Positions 8,514-18,259 are shown, counted from the first letter of the stretch. The stretch is 30,176 nucleotides of DNA from an uncultured Clostridia bacterium (GCA_934162625.1 CAKPJM010000008.1:1-30176); one strand, 5' to 3'. The notes: generated by a model not told the origin, from the letters alone. Made by a program: numbers and translations.

Positions 8514-10806
8514 ATGTTATGTTCAAATTGCCATAAAAATATGGCTGTAATTTTTACCAAGAAAATTGATGGTGATAAAAGTTCTGTGGAAGGACTTTGT
8601 TATAATTGTGCAAAAGAAAAAGGTATTAACCCTCTAGAAATTTTGGCAAAACAAGCCAACCTTTCAGAAGATGAACTAAACGATATGTCTAAACAATTTG
8701 AAAATATTTTTGATGACATTTCTGAAAATTTTAATATTGATGAATTATCTAACGAATCTAATGGTGGAGAAGGTGTCTCTTTAGGTTCAATTTTCTCAAA
8801 TATGTTTAATGATAAGAATTCAAATGAAACTTCTAAAGAAGCTAATGACTCTGCAGATAAGAAAAGAGTAAAAACAGAAAAAAGGCCTAAAGAAAAAAAG
8901 AAAAGCTTTTTAGACATATATGGTACAAATTTAACTAACAAGGCTAGAAAGAATGAATTAGATATTGTTATTGGCCGTGATAAAGAAATAGAAAGAGTTA
9001 TTCAAATTTTGAATAGGCGTTCTAAAAATAACCCTTGTTTAATTGGTGAGCCTGGGGTACGGGAAAACTGCTATTGCTCAAGGTCTAGCAATAAAAATTG
9101 CTAACAGTCAAGTACCTGCAAAATTATTAAACAAAGAGGTTTATCTTTTAGATATGACTGCTGTAATCGCTGGCACACAGTTCAGAGGACAGTTTGAGGG
9201 AAGAATGAAATCTCTAATAGATGAATGTAAGCAGGCTGGTAATATAATTTTAGTAATAGATGAAATTCATAATATAATTGGTGCTGGAGATGCTGAACAT
9301 TCAATGAATGCTGCAAATATTTTAAAGCCTTCTCTTTCTAATGGCGAAATTCAACTTATAGGTACCACAACTTTAAAAGAATATAGAAAATATATAGAAA
9401 AAGATTCTGCTTTAGAAAGAAGATTCCAACCTGTACTTGTTGAAGAGCCAACAGTAGAAGATACAATAGAAATTTTAAAGGGTATAAAAAAATATTATGA
9501 AGATTTTCATAAAGTTAGAATTTCTAATAATGTAATTGCTCAAACTGTTAAAATGTCAGAAAAATATATACATGATAGATTTTTACCAGATAAAGCAATA
9601 GACATCTTAGATGAAGCTTGTTCTAAAATCAATTTAGACAATAAAGAATTATACGAATTAGAAATATTAAAAAATAGACTCGCTAAAATTCAAGAAGAAA
9701 AAGAAGAAGCTGTTGAATCTGATTCTATAGAAGATTATCAAAAAGCAGCAGATTTAAAAACTGAAGAATGTAATATATTAGAAAAAATGGATGAATTAAA
9801 TAAAAAATTGGAATTAACAAGTTTAACCTTAAATGATGTTGCAGAGGTAATTGAACATTCTACTAAGATACCTGTTAAAAAAATCACTGAGGCTGAAACT
9901 GTTAAATTGTTAAATTTAGAAAAGAATTTGCATAATAGAATTATAGGTCAAGATGCCGCTGTTGAAGCAGTTTCACGCGCTATTAGAAGAAATAGAGCTG
10001 GACTTCAAAGTTCAAAAAGGCCACCATCATTTATATTTGTTGGGCCTACAGGTGTTGGGAAAACAGAACTTGCTAAAACATTAGCATACGAAATGTTCGG
10101 TAGCGAAGATTCAATCATAAGAGTAGATATGTCTGAATATATGGAAAGTCATTCTACTTCTAAATTAATTGGTTCTCCTCCTGGATATGTCGGTTATGAT
10201 GATGCAGGTCAATTAACAGAGAAAGTTAAGAGAAAACCTTATTCAATAATATTACTAGATGAAATAGAAAAAGCTCATCCAGATGTTTTCAACCTTCTTT
10301 TACAAATATTAGATGATGGAAAGTTGACAGACAGTCAAGGAAATACAGTTAATTTTGAAAATACTATAATTATAATGACCTCTAATGCTGGTTCTAATTT
10401 AAATAATAATTCTATTGGGTTTGGAAAACAAACAATGGATAAAAGTAAAATAGAAAGTGCATTAAAAGATGTATTTAGACCAGAATTTTTAAACAGGGTA
10501 GATGAAATTGTAGTTTTCGATAGCTTAACAAAAGAACAACTATTGCAAATTGTAGATTTACTATTAAACTTAACTTCTAAAGCTTTAGATAATAAGGATA
10601 TAAAATTAGAAGTTTCTATAGATGCTAAAAATTATATTTTAGAAAAGGGAACTGATTTAAAATATGGAGCAAGGCCTTTAAGACGTGCAATTCAAAGATA
10701 TATTGAAGATCCAATTTCAGATATGATATTAAAATCTGAAGTTCTTCCTTTCCAAACTATTTTAGTTGATGTAGAGAATGGAAGTCTAAAGTTTAATGTA
10801 AAATAA
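8514..10806 (+). CDS. clpE: Clp protease ATPase ClpE (one CGG +1 site)
   Basis: Hexameric AAA+ unfoldase that feeds proteins to ClpP and rescues aggregates. The N-terminal zinc finger (C3, C6, C29, C32) in place of a ClpC-type N-domain marks it as ClpE. AAA1 has Walker A GEPGVGKT (178-185) and Walker B VIDEIHN. A UVR-like coiled coil lies near 388-435. AAA2 has Walker A GPTGVGKT (510-517) and LLDEIEKAHPD. The standard frame breaks at CGG 9060-9062, inside the first Walker A: GTA CGG GAA AAC. Omitting the C gives V-G183-K-T and a 763-residue protein. No CtsR box is evident upstream. It is followed after 14 bases by pgsA. Confidence 0.93.
9060..9062 (+). other. In-frame CGG with +1 shift, clpE Walker A
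   Basis: Context is CCT GGG GTA CGG GAA AAC TGC. The zero frame gives G-V-R-E-N-C and ends at 9104. Omitting the C gives GTA GGG AAA ACT GCT, V-G-K-T-A, the invariant P-loop. Because this Gly is essential, it also indicates that CGGG must be decoded as Gly and not Arg. Confidence 0.92.
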
Positions 10807-10820
10807 TATTAGGAGGATTT

Positions 10821-11423
10821 ATGTTTAAGCATGTACCAAATATCCTAACAATTATTCGTTTTTTACTTATTCCAATGCTTATTATAGTTGCCCTTCAAGG
10901 CAACTATATTGCAACTATAATTGTTCTTACAGTTTCTGGAATTACAGATATATTAGACGGATACATTGCAAGGCGCTTTAACTATATAACTGATTTTGGA
11001 AAATTGATGGACCCTTTAGCTGACAAAGCAACTCAAATAACTTTACTTGCAGTCCTTACAATACAAAAAATAATACCTACATGGATAATTGTAATTGTTC
11101 TATTAAAAGAATTTTTTATGATTGCTGGTGCTTCATTTCTTTATGGAAAAGAGTTGGTTGTGTCTAGTAAATGGTATGGCAAACTTGCAACTGTTTTATT
11201 TTATATAGCAATTGTTTGCTCTTTGTTTGTACAATATTGGAATGGCCCATTACTAAGTCATCCAGAATATAGCTTACCAATGCTACCACAATTCGATACA
11301 TATATATATTACTTAGCTGTTTTTACAACTATATTCTCTTTAATAATGTATGTAAAAGCATTCTATCTACAAGGTTATTTAAAAAAAGCAATTGGACAAG
11401 ATAATAAAAAAACAGGTGCTTAA
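10821..11423 (+). CDS. pgsA: CDP-diacylglycerol-glycerol-3-phosphate 3-phosphatidyltransferase
   Basis: It makes phosphatidylglycerol-phosphate from CDP-diacylglycerol and glycerol-3-phosphate, the committed step to anionic lipids, in the membrane. The 200 residues and five to six hydrophobic segments fit. The CDP-alcohol phosphotransferase motif is complete: D43-x2-D46-G-x2-A50-R51...G60-x3-D64-x3-D68. The SD AGGAGG is 6 bases before the ATG. The gene follows clpE by 14 bases, so the two form a transcription unit ending at the terminator at 11408. Confidence 0.95.
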   Translation: MFKHVPNILTIIRFLLIPMLIIVALQGNYIATIIVLTVSGITDILDGYIARRFNYITDFGKLMDPLADKATQITLLAVLTIQKIIPTWIIVIVLLKEFFMIAGASFLYGKELVVSSKWYGKLATVLFYIAIVCSLFVQYWNGPLLSHPEYSLPMLPQFDTYIYYLAVFTTIFSLIMYVKAFYLQGYLKKAIGQDNKKTGA

Positions 11424-11438
11424 GCATCTGTTTTTTTA
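11408..11438 (+). terminator. Bidirectional terminator clpE-pgsA / BofC-like
   Basis: AACAGGTGC-TTAA-GCATCTGTT has a 9 bp stem (one G-U) and is followed by TTTTTTTA; the pgsA stop TAA lies in the loop. The minus strand also carries a run of T after the stem, so it can end the convergent gene too. Confidence 0.85.
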
Positions 11439-12032
11439 TTCAAAATCCTCTATCGTTTTATTCAATTCTTTCTTGCTATATATTATAATCCCTCTTTTTA
11501 TATTTTCTAAGTCCTTTTCTGTTAAGTACTCTGTTGATATATCTGTTTTTTCTAGAAAAGTCTGATTATTATTTTGATCTAATTTAAATATTGCTATTTC
11601 TCCATCTTTTTCTTTTAGCAAATAATGCTCATTACAAAATTCATTCAATTCTTTATATAATACTATCTCTGTCGGAGTAAATTTTTGTATTTCCCAATCA
11701 CTAAATTTTTCTTTTAATTCTGCTTCTGTTAAATTTACTTCCGCTTCTTTTATATTTTCCTTTTTTTCTATTAAATGGCCACATATATTATAATATATTT
11801 TCAAAGTCAGAACACAATTAGGAGAAGTCTTTTCTGTTTCTGAGTTCGTTTGTACTAGTTCATTATTATTTTTTAATTCTGCTGCTTTTGTACATTCATC
11901 CTCTATTAATTTTGCAATTTTTTCTGTATCGTTTTGTCTATCTACTTGTTTTATTTTATATAAATATAGCCCTGTAAAAAAACCTAATATAATTCCAATG
12001 CTAATCACAATAATAACTGTATATTTTTTCAT
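11436..12032 (-). CDS. Membrane-anchored BofC-like protein
   Basis: A 198-residue protein with an N-terminal membrane segment (about 4-24) and a soluble domain. The C-terminal half (HYLLKEKDGEIAIFKL, then KTDISTEYLTEKD and KKELNKTIEDFE) resembles the C-terminal domain of BofC, a forespore protein that in Bacillus tunes the SpoIVB-SigmaK checkpoint. The match is by pattern only. A spore function would need other sporulation genes, none of which are here. I choose the ATG at 12032 over upstream starts at 12059 because GGTG lies 7 bases before it and the Met-Lys-Lys-hydrophobic start fits. Its stop overlaps the pgsA terminator. Confidence 0.6.
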   Translation of the reverse strand: MKKYTVIIVISIGIILGFFTGLYLYKIKQVDRQNDTEKIAKLIEDECTKAAELKNNNELVQTNSETEKTSPNCVLTLKIYYNICGHLIEKKENIKEAEVNLTEAELKEKFSDWEIQKFTPTEIVLYKELNEFCNEHYLLKEKDGEIAIFKLDQNNNQTFLEKTDISTEYLTEKDLENIKRGIIIYSKKELNKTIEDFE

Positions 12033-12079
12033 ATTTATCACCATTCTTAGCATTTCCAAAATTTAGCCTAAATATACTT

Positions 12080-12421
12080 TTAATTAGTTTTTAAATATGC
12101 AACAATTGCATTTTTTATTAATTCATTAATTGATATATTTTCTTCAATAGATTTTATCTTTGCTTTATTATGTAACTCAACACCTAATCTAACATTTAAT
12201 GAACCTTTACATTGTTGCTCTGGAATTTCATTATTTGCTTTACAATTTTTTAAATATAAGTCAATAGAGTCTTTAAAATCTTTTTTTAATTTTTTAACTG
12301 TATCTCCTTCAAATAAAATTAAAGTATTTTTCAATCCCTCTATTTTTCCCCAAAAACATTCATCTTCATCATTATACTTTACTTCTGCCCAGTATCCCTT
12401 ATATTTCATAATATTACTCAT
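12080..12421 (-). CDS. hicB: HicB-type antitoxin
   Basis: Antitoxin of a HicAB pair, 113 residues. The N-terminal part folds as a degenerate RNase-H-like domain (YKGYWAEVKYNDEDECFWGKIEG) that would bind HicA. The C-terminus (ELIKNAIVAYLK with preceding helix) looks like a ribbon-helix-helix or short DNA-binding helix for autoregulation. The start is the ATG at 12421, overlapping the hicA stop as TAATG with GGAGG 8 bases upstream; the upstream GTG at 12436 is part of that SD and unlikely. The overlap signals coupled translation. Confidence 0.85.
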   Translation of the reverse strand: MSNIMKYKGYWAEVKYNDEDECFWGKIEGLKNTLILFEGDTVKKLKKDFKDSIDLYLKNCKANNEIPEQQCKGSLNVRLGVELHNKAKIKSIEENISINELIKNAIVAYLKTN

Positions 12422-12675
12422 TATATTAACCTCCACTCTCTTAATGCACTTATTATTTCATTAATTTTATAAGACTTTATAATATTATTTGGATGTGGCT
12501 TATGTAATATTATTTTTCTACCTAATTTATCTTTAAATTCTACTCTAGAGCCAGAGGTAGTGCCTTTACTGTGCTCAACAAATTCCAAATAATTTAATAA
12601 TGTTTTTAATTCATCATATGTAAAATCTTTTGGTTTTGACTTTAACCTTTGTATTAGTTTATCTTTTTTACTCAT
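12421..12675 (-). CDS. hicA: HicA-type mRNA interferase toxin
   Basis: An 84-residue protein with the double-stranded-RNA-binding-like HicA fold: a first helix with KLIQRLKSKPKDFTYDELK, the strand GSRVEFKD and LHKPHP, which holds the active-site His. HicA cleaves mRNA independently of ribosomes. It is longer than the minimal 60-residue toxin but within the range of the related YcfA subgroup. The gene precedes hicB. SD-like AAAGGAG lies upstream. Confidence 0.85.
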   Translation of the reverse strand: MSKKDKLIQRLKSKPKDFTYDELKTLLNYLEFVEHSKGTTSGSRVEFKDKLGRKIILHKPHPNNIIKSYKINEIISALREWRLI

Positions 12676-12699
12676 TTATTATACTCCTTTTTTATTTGT

Positions 12700-12721
12700 T
12701 TTGCAACTATTTTTAGTTGCA
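12700..12721. repeat. Short perfect inverted repeat upstream of hicA
   Basis: TTGCAACTA-TTTT-TAGTTGCA-type palindrome in the gap between comEC and hicA. On the minus strand it lacks a T-run, so it is a poor terminator for comEC. Its place in front of hicA would suit an operator for HicB, but that is only an inference. Confidence 0.4.
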
Positions 12722-12729
12722 TTTTAACT

Positions 12730-15082
12730 TTATTGAAAATTTAGCTTTGTTCTTATTTTCATTTTTCCTTTTCTATTTATTGTTAATTCTATTTCTCCCA
12801 TTTTATCTGTTCTATAAATTTTTACTCCGTATTTATTTATTCTTTTTATTACTTCAGTATTTGGATGTCCAAATTTATTGTTTTCTCCTACTCCTATTAA
12901 CGCAACTTTTGGGTTAACACTTTTTAAAAACTCCCCATTTGTTGAGGTTTTTGACCCATGATGTGAAACTTTTAATACAGTACTTTTTAGCATATTAGGT
13001 TTTACCTCTTTTACTATATTTTGTTCTGATTTTTCTATATCTCCGTGTAAACATTATGCTAAATTGGTTATATGAAATTTTGGCTACTATAGAATTATTA
13101 TTTAAATCCTTATATTCTAATTTCTCTGTAGGATATAATATATCCATATTTACATCTTTATCTATGCTTAATTTGTCTCCCTGCTTTACCTTAATTACTT
13201 TTATTTTCTTTTTATTTATTATATTTGCAATATTTATATACTCTTCACTTAAATATGCTTGTTCTGAAATTATAATATTTTTTACCTTTAACTTTTCAAT
13301 TACTTTTATTAGCCCATTGCAATGGTCACTATCGAAATGAGAAATCACTACGTAATCTAGTGTTCTTATTCTTCTATCTAACAAATAAGGAAGTAAAATA
13401 TCTACTTTTCCTTCTCCTCCATCTATTAATATTTTTTTATTACTTGGTGTTACAATTAAACAAGAATCTCCTTGTCCAACATCTATAAAGTATATCTTCA
13501 TATTTTTTGGAATAAAAATACCTATTATTGTATTTACCAATATTACTAATATTAAGGACTTTGTTGCTATTTTAATTAAATTTTTAATGGTTATTTTTTT
13601 TATAATTTCTATCTGGATTTTATATAAATGACCTTTAAAGTTATATATTGAAAATAAATAATGAAATATTAAAATTAGAATATAAATTAAAGCAATACTA
13701 AATACATATGGTGTTTTTATTATAAGACTACTTACTGGAATATTAGAGACAAATTTAGCAATTAAAATAAGCAGTTTTAAGAATATATCTAATATAATTG
13801 ATAGCATTTTAGCTAATTTAAAAGAAATTAAGGATACAAAAATTGTTATAAATCCTAAAATTATAATTACTCCTAGAATTGGACTTGCAAATAAATTAGA
13901 TATAAAAAATGTTAATGATATTGTATTAAACCTGTATGCCATAATTGGCATTATAAGAATTTGAGCAGAAAAAGTTACTATAAATAATTGTACAGTTTTA
14001 CTTTTTAACTTTATTTTTGATAATATTTTTTCTATGTCCTTGTTAAACATTACAATACCTAGAGTTCCTAAATATGACAATTGAAATCCTACATCTAATA
14101 TGGAAAATGGATTCGATATTAAAATAACCATTGCACTTAATGCTATATTATTTATTGTATCTGATTTTCTATATAAAATCTTAGCTCCTATTGTAAGGCC
14201 TGCCATTATGCAGGCTCTTATAACAGATGGAGTAAAATTAGTTATAAAAAGAAATATTCCAAGAACTAATATCGTAATTATACCAGCATATTTTTTTGGT
14301 AATTTGCTTAACATATAGCTTATTCCAAGTATTATATAGGAAGTATGTGCCCCAGATACTGCAAGCATATGTGATAGATTACTTGTTTTAAAGTTTTCTA
14401 TTATTTCATCTGTTATTTCTTGTTTATCTCCTAATAATATTCCTGTAAGTAAAGCTCCTGTTTCTCCTGGGAGTAAGCTTTCTGCATTTTTTATTATTAT
14501 ATTTCTAGCTTTATTTGATTTTATAAAAATTTGATTTATGTAATTACTTTGTATGACCTTTATTTCTCCACTACTTTTAATTGATCCATATATTTTTTTA
14601 CTTTTCAAATATTCTCTATAATTGAATCCCTTATAATTTCTGCTTTCACTTGGAATAATATATTTACCTTTTATTTTTATTAAATCTCCATACTGTAATA
14701 ATTTTTTCTTACTTGTATTTAGAATGAATTTCTTATTTTTATATAGTCCATCTTTCATTTTTATTATATATGAGTAACTATAGTCTTTTTCCTCTGCTTC
14801 TTTTATAATTACTGCATTTCCTTTTATAATTTCTGGAGGATTATTATAAAATTTAGTATATTTATTATTTAAATATTTAACATAATAATTTGAAATTATT
14901 ATAGATATGAAAAATATGTAAATAACACTAGGTTTTAACATTATTTTTAGATATTTAGCAATCTTGCTTTTTTTATTAGATATAAGAACTATATAAATCA
15001 AACATATAAGTGCAATAACAAAGGCTATACTTATTTTAAAGTATAGCCCATAAATAATTCCTATTATATATCCGTATAGCAC
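12730..15082 (-). CDS. comEC: DNA uptake channel protein ComEC/Rec2 (one CGG +1 site)
   Basis: Inner-membrane channel for single-stranded DNA in natural competence, 783 residues after frame restoration. N-terminal membrane helices are followed by an OB-like outer domain (about 80-200) and the competence domain with many helices (about 200-500; LLTGILLGDK, LSHMLAVSGAHTS). The C-terminal metallo-beta-lactamase-like domain has FIDVGQGDS, ISHFDSDHCNG, FTGD and VSHHGSKTS. The standard frame breaks at CGG 13043-13045; omitting the C restores FTGD with Gly680 and the last 100 residues including VSHHGS. No comEA lies nearby. Confidence 0.92.
13043..13045 (-). other. In-frame CGG with +1 shift, comEC
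   Basis: Minus-strand context is TTT ACA CGG AGA TAT AGA. The zero frame gives F-T-R-R-Y-R and a stop at 12995. Omitting the C gives F-T-G-D-I-E-K-S and an open frame to 12730. FTGD is a conserved metal-site motif of the family. Confidence 0.92.
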
Positions 15083-15139
15083 ATAATAATATAGGTCGTT
15101 TTATTGTTAATCACTCCTGCTTCTTATAAAATCCCCCAA

Positions 15140-16450
15140 CTATTTTACTATTCTTCTTGCTGAATAGTAACAATTATTATAATGCCCACTACTTACTGTA
15201 TCTGTTTTAACTCCGGTTCTACTGTTTTCTGCATGTACAAAATATCCTCCACCTGTGTATATTCCTACATGATCTGCTGTTCCATCTCTATTATTATCAA
15301 AGATTAGTAAATCTCCTGGTTGTAAGTTTGCTTTTGAAACAGCAGTGCCAGATTGTTTTTGAACTGAAAAAGATCTACTAAGTGAGTATCCACATGAGTT
15401 ATACACATAATATGTAAATCCTGTACAATCAAATCCTGTGCTTGGAGTTGTTCCTCCTGATACATATTTATATCCTATATATTTTTTTGCAAATGCTGCT
15501 ACGCTTTCTCCTGCATCTGAGTTTTGTGTAGCTGCACTAGCAGTTTCTGTATTAGTTTCTTGTTCTACTTTTGGTTCTGTTTTCTCCTCAGTAACAGTTC
15601 TTTCTTTATTAGCACTTCTGCTAGTTACTTCTACTGCTTTATCAGATACTAATGATTTTGATACATAACCTGTTATTTCTTTATATTGTATTTTATAAAA
15701 TTCTCCTTCTTCCCCTATAATTGTTACCTCTGTATTTCTTAATAATGTAGTAATTATATTGGCTGATGTACTTGCAGACTCTCTTATATTTGCAGATGAG
15801 CTAACATTTATATATCCCTTTTTATTCTCTGTAGTTTTTGTAGTTTCCTCTTCTGGTTTATTATTTTCTTGAGTTTTTTCTGGTTGGACATTGTTTGTAT
15901 TTATATAATATTTTCTTACCCATCCTTGCTTTCCTTCAAATGAAATATTTAGCCAATCATTTAATTCATAGTTTATAGTTATTGTTTTTTCTTTTTCTAT
16001 GTTTAGCATTACTTTTGATGTAACTGATGGAATAATATGTACATCTATATTTGAAGTTAAAACTACATTTTTAGGATATTCGCTTTTTTCCTCGTTGTTT
16101 GTTTCTTCTTGTCTTGGCTCTGTAGTCTCTTCTTGTGGTTTAGTTTCTTCTACTAAAGAAGTTTTCTCCTCTGTTGGTTCTTCTTCAGCTTTTTCTGCAT
16201 TTACATACTCTGCAAACATATAGCCTTCATAATTTCCATATTTTACTTTATACCATTCTCCGCTTTCTTCTAGTATCTCTACTTTTTCTTCATCGCTTAC
16301 AGTTGTTACTGGGTTACCAGATTTTGATGCTGTTTCTCTTAAAACTAGTCCGTTTGGTGCATTAACTATTCCTGTTCTTGCTAAAGAAATTGTTCCAAAT
16401 AAAAATATTCCTCCACATAATGCAATGGAAATCTTCTTAAATTTATTCAT
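15140..16450 (-). CDS. Secreted cell-wall hydrolase with three SH3b and an NlpC/P60 domain
   Basis: A 436-residue protein with a signal peptide (about 1-24, ending near SLAR-TG). Three bacterial SH3 domains lie near 28-84, 128-186 and 212-270, separated by Glu/Thr/Pro-rich linkers. The NlpC/P60 peptidase domain (about 313-436) has Cys342 in FDCTGF and His394 in DHVGIY, with His406 as third polar residue. Such enzymes cut gamma-D-Glu-diaminopimelate bonds in peptidoglycan stem peptides. It ends in TAG. It is transcribed alone, upstream of comEC by 57 bases. Confidence 0.93.
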   Translation of the reverse strand: MNKFKKISIALCGGIFLFGTISLARTGIVNAPNGLVLRETASKSGNPVTTVSDEEKVEILEESGEWYKVKYGNYEGYMFAEYVNAEKAEEEPTEEKTSLVEETKPQEETTEPRQEETNNEEKSEYPKNVVLTSNIDVHIIPSVTSKVMLNIEKEKTITINYELNDWLNISFEGKQGWVRKYYINTNNVQPEKTQENNKPEEETTKTTENKKGYINVSSSANIRESASTSANIITTLLRNTEVTIIGEEGEFYKIQYKEITGYVSKSLVSDKAVEVTSRSANKERTVTEEKTEPKVEQETNTETASAATQNSDAGESVAAFAKKYIGYKYVSGGTTPSTGFDCTGFTYYVYNSCGYSLSRSFSVQKQSGTAVSKANLQPGDLLIFDNNRDGTADHVGIYTGGGYFVHAENSRTGVKTDTVSSGHYNNCYYSARRIVK

Positions 16451-16526
16451 AAAAAGCTCTCTCCCTCTACAATTTTACTTGATTATTATATATTTATTGG
16501 GGCTTTTTGTCAAGTAAGCGTAGTTA

Positions 16527-17204
16527 TTATAATTGCCTTATAATTTCTGCACAGTTTTTCGAAGCTAATTTTATAAATTGATTAAAATCTATATGATTTT
16601 TTCCATTTGGTATATCTGAAATTGATCTTATTACTATAAATGGAACTTTATTTAAATAGCACACTTGTGCAATTGCTGCACCTTCCATTTCGCAACAATC
16701 TGCATTAAATTTCGTTTTTATCTTTTCTTTCATTTTAGGATCTGTACAAAAAATGTCTCCAGATGCTATTGTTCCTGTTAGAATTTTTGTATTTTCTAAT
16801 TTAATATTTTTTAGACTTTGTATTAATCTTTTATCTCCTTCAAAAAAAGTTCCTGTATCTGTTATATACCCTTTTTCATGTTCAAATACAGTAATATCAA
16901 AATCATGTTGAACAAGTTTTTCTCCTATAATTATATCTCCTATATTTAAGCTATCATTTAATCCTCCTGCAGACCCAACATTTATTATGCATTCTAAATC
17001 AAATTTATCTGTTAAAATTTGCGTTACTCTAGCAGCATTTACTTTTCCTACTCCACATCTAGCTAGCACATACTTTTTATTATTTATTTTGCCTTTTAAA
17101 AAAGTTAGATTCCAGTAACTTATCTCTTCTATTTTATTCATTATATTCTTTATCGCGTCAAATTCTTCCTCAGTTGCAGTAATTATTGCTCTATATTTAT
17201 CCAT
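16527..17204 (-). CDS. mtnN: 5'-methylthioadenosine/S-adenosylhomocysteine nucleosidase
   Basis: It hydrolyses MTA and SAH to adenine and a thioribose compound, in methyl-cycle detoxification. The 225 residues are typical. Catalytic positions are visible: E12 (TATEEE), E174 in CEMEGAAIAQV and D197 in RSISDIP; the purine-site GSAGGL is near 77-82. The start has AGGAGAG upstream. It is a single gene bounded on its 5' side by the repeat island and on its 3' side by the NlpC gene. Confidence 0.95.
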   Translation of the reverse strand: MDKYRAIITATEEEFDAIKNIMNKIEEISYWNLTFLKGKINNKKYVLARCGVGKVNAARVTQILTDKFDLECIINVGSAGGLNDSLNIGDIIIGEKLVQHDFDITVFEHEKGYITDTGTFFEGDKRLIQSLKNIKLENTKILTGTIASGDIFCTDPKMKEKIKTKFNADCCEMEGAAIAQVCYLNKVPFIVIRSISDIPNGKNHIDFNQFIKLASKNCAEIIRQL

Positions 17205-17271
17205 ACTAACACTCTCCTATACTAACCTTATTGTAAATTATATCATATGATTTAAATTTTGCAATTAAACA

Positions 17272-17551
17272 GATTGGAATTTGTGTGAACGATTCTAGGG
17301 ACTGTCCCTCTTTTGTTGAATGACAAAAGGGGACTGTCCTGAATCGTAAATGTAATGTGTTTTGCGTTTTCGGGCAGACACAGGGCCTGCCCCTACAATG
17401 TTTCAAAATATATTGTATTAAAAGAACCCCCAGTCGGCTACGCCGATAGCCCCCTTAGATAATGGGGCCAAGACCTTGCCTCCCTTATTTAAGGGAGGTG
17501 GCAAACCGAAGATTTGACGGAGGGTTCTCTCCCGCAAATTACAATTTGTCT
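17272..17551. repeat. Composite repeat island, copy E (inverted relative to copy C)
   Basis: It begins GATTGGAATTTGTGTGAAC and ends near GCAAATTACAATTTGT, imperfect inverted ends. It contains GATTCTAGGGACTGTCCC...GGGGACTGTCCTGAATC (17290-17345), CGGGCAGACACAGGGCCTG (17370-17388) and a second nested element at 17423-17528. The first two blocks equal copy C read backwards. The short open frames across it have no ribosome site or family signature. This and the next hairpin account for the 533 bases between mtnN and rplL. Confidence 0.8.
17423..17528. repeat. Palindromic element with CCTCCCTTATTTAAGGGAGG core
   Basis: The outer arms AGAACCCCC and GGAGGGTTCT pair, and the core (17479-17498) is a perfect 20-base palindrome. 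Elements of this kind, with GGGAGG cores and GGAGGGTT ends, are scattered in many Clostridia genomes from general knowledge. It is nested inside copy E. Confidence 0.65.
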
Positions 17552-17646
17552 AACTATAAGAAAGGCATTTTGCTAAGTATGCCTTCGAAGAAAGTGCAAA
17601 ATACATGCCACTCGCTTTGCTCGGGCAGGGCTAAGGAAGCCTAACC

Positions 17647-17688
17647 TTGTTGTATACGCAAAAATCTTCGATTTTTCCTATACAACAA
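17647..17688. repeat. Long hairpin before rplL terminator
   Basis: TTGTTGTATA...AAAATC-TTC-GATTTT...TATACAACAA pairs over about 17 bp with a small internal loop. It lies beside the rplL terminator. It may be another mobile palindrome; a regulatory role is not shown. Confidence 0.6.
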
Positions 17689-17717
17689 AAAAAGATTGCA
17701 AAACAAATTGCAATCTT
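17685..17717 (-). terminator. Terminator of rplJ-rplL
   Basis: On the minus strand AAGATTGCAA-TTTGTT-TTGCAATCTT forms a perfect 10 bp stem followed by TTTTTTGTTG. It lies 22 bases after the rplL stop, so the transcript likely ends before rpoB-type genes. Confidence 0.88.
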
Positions 17718-17738
17718 CTTTATTATATTATTTATAAA

Positions 17739-18101
17739 CTAAGCTAATTCTACTGTTGCTCCAGCTTCTTCAAATTTAGCTTTTAATTCTTCAGCTTCTT
17801 CTTTAGAAACTCCTTCTTTAATTGTTTTAGGTGCTCCATCAACTAAATCTTTAGCTTCTTTTAATCCTAAACCTGTTGCATCTCTTACAACTTTTATTAC
17901 TGGTATTTTGTTTGCTCCTGCTTCTTTTAATACAACATCAAAAGATGTTTTTTCTTCAGCAGCTCCTGCTACTACTCCAGCTGCTGGTGCAGCTGCTGCT
18001 ACTGCTGATACTCCAAATTCTTCTTCTATAGCTTTTACTAAATCAGCTAATTCTACTACTGTCATTTTTTTGATTTCTTCAATCATTTCTTCTTTACTCA
18101 T
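17739..18101 (-). CDS. rplL: 50S ribosomal protein L7/L12
   Basis: Stalk protein that recruits translation GTPases; present in several copies per ribosome through L10. It is 120 residues, with the N-terminal dimerisation helices (1-30), an Ala-rich hinge (about 34-50) and the C-terminal domain with KIPVIKVVRDATGLGLKEAKDLVD. SD AGGAGG lies upstream. It is 158 bases after rplJ, in the same operon, and is the last gene before the terminator. Confidence 0.98.
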   Translation of the reverse strand: MSKEEMIEEIKKMTVVELADLVKAIEEEFGVSAVAAAAPAAGVVAGAAEEKTSFDVVLKEAGANKIPVIKVVRDATGLGLKEAKDLVDGAPKTIKEGVSKEEAEELKAKFEEAGATVELA

Positions 18102-18259
18102 TTTATTTCCTCCTATATTTTAAGATCAAAGCTTACACTTTTGTCACTACCACTTTTGAGAAGCTATGTCTCTACTTGTAAAATAGTAATATCTGTTTTT
18201 GCTTTTCTCATTTTTATTTTCTTTTATTTTAGTGTTGGTCACTACCCTAATTGTTTTAA

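Noticed and set aside
17206..17644. Short open frames across the repeat island (17206-17406 minus, 17462-17644 plus)
   Set aside because: They lie in palindromic repeats, lack ribosome sites and have composition unlike the genes.
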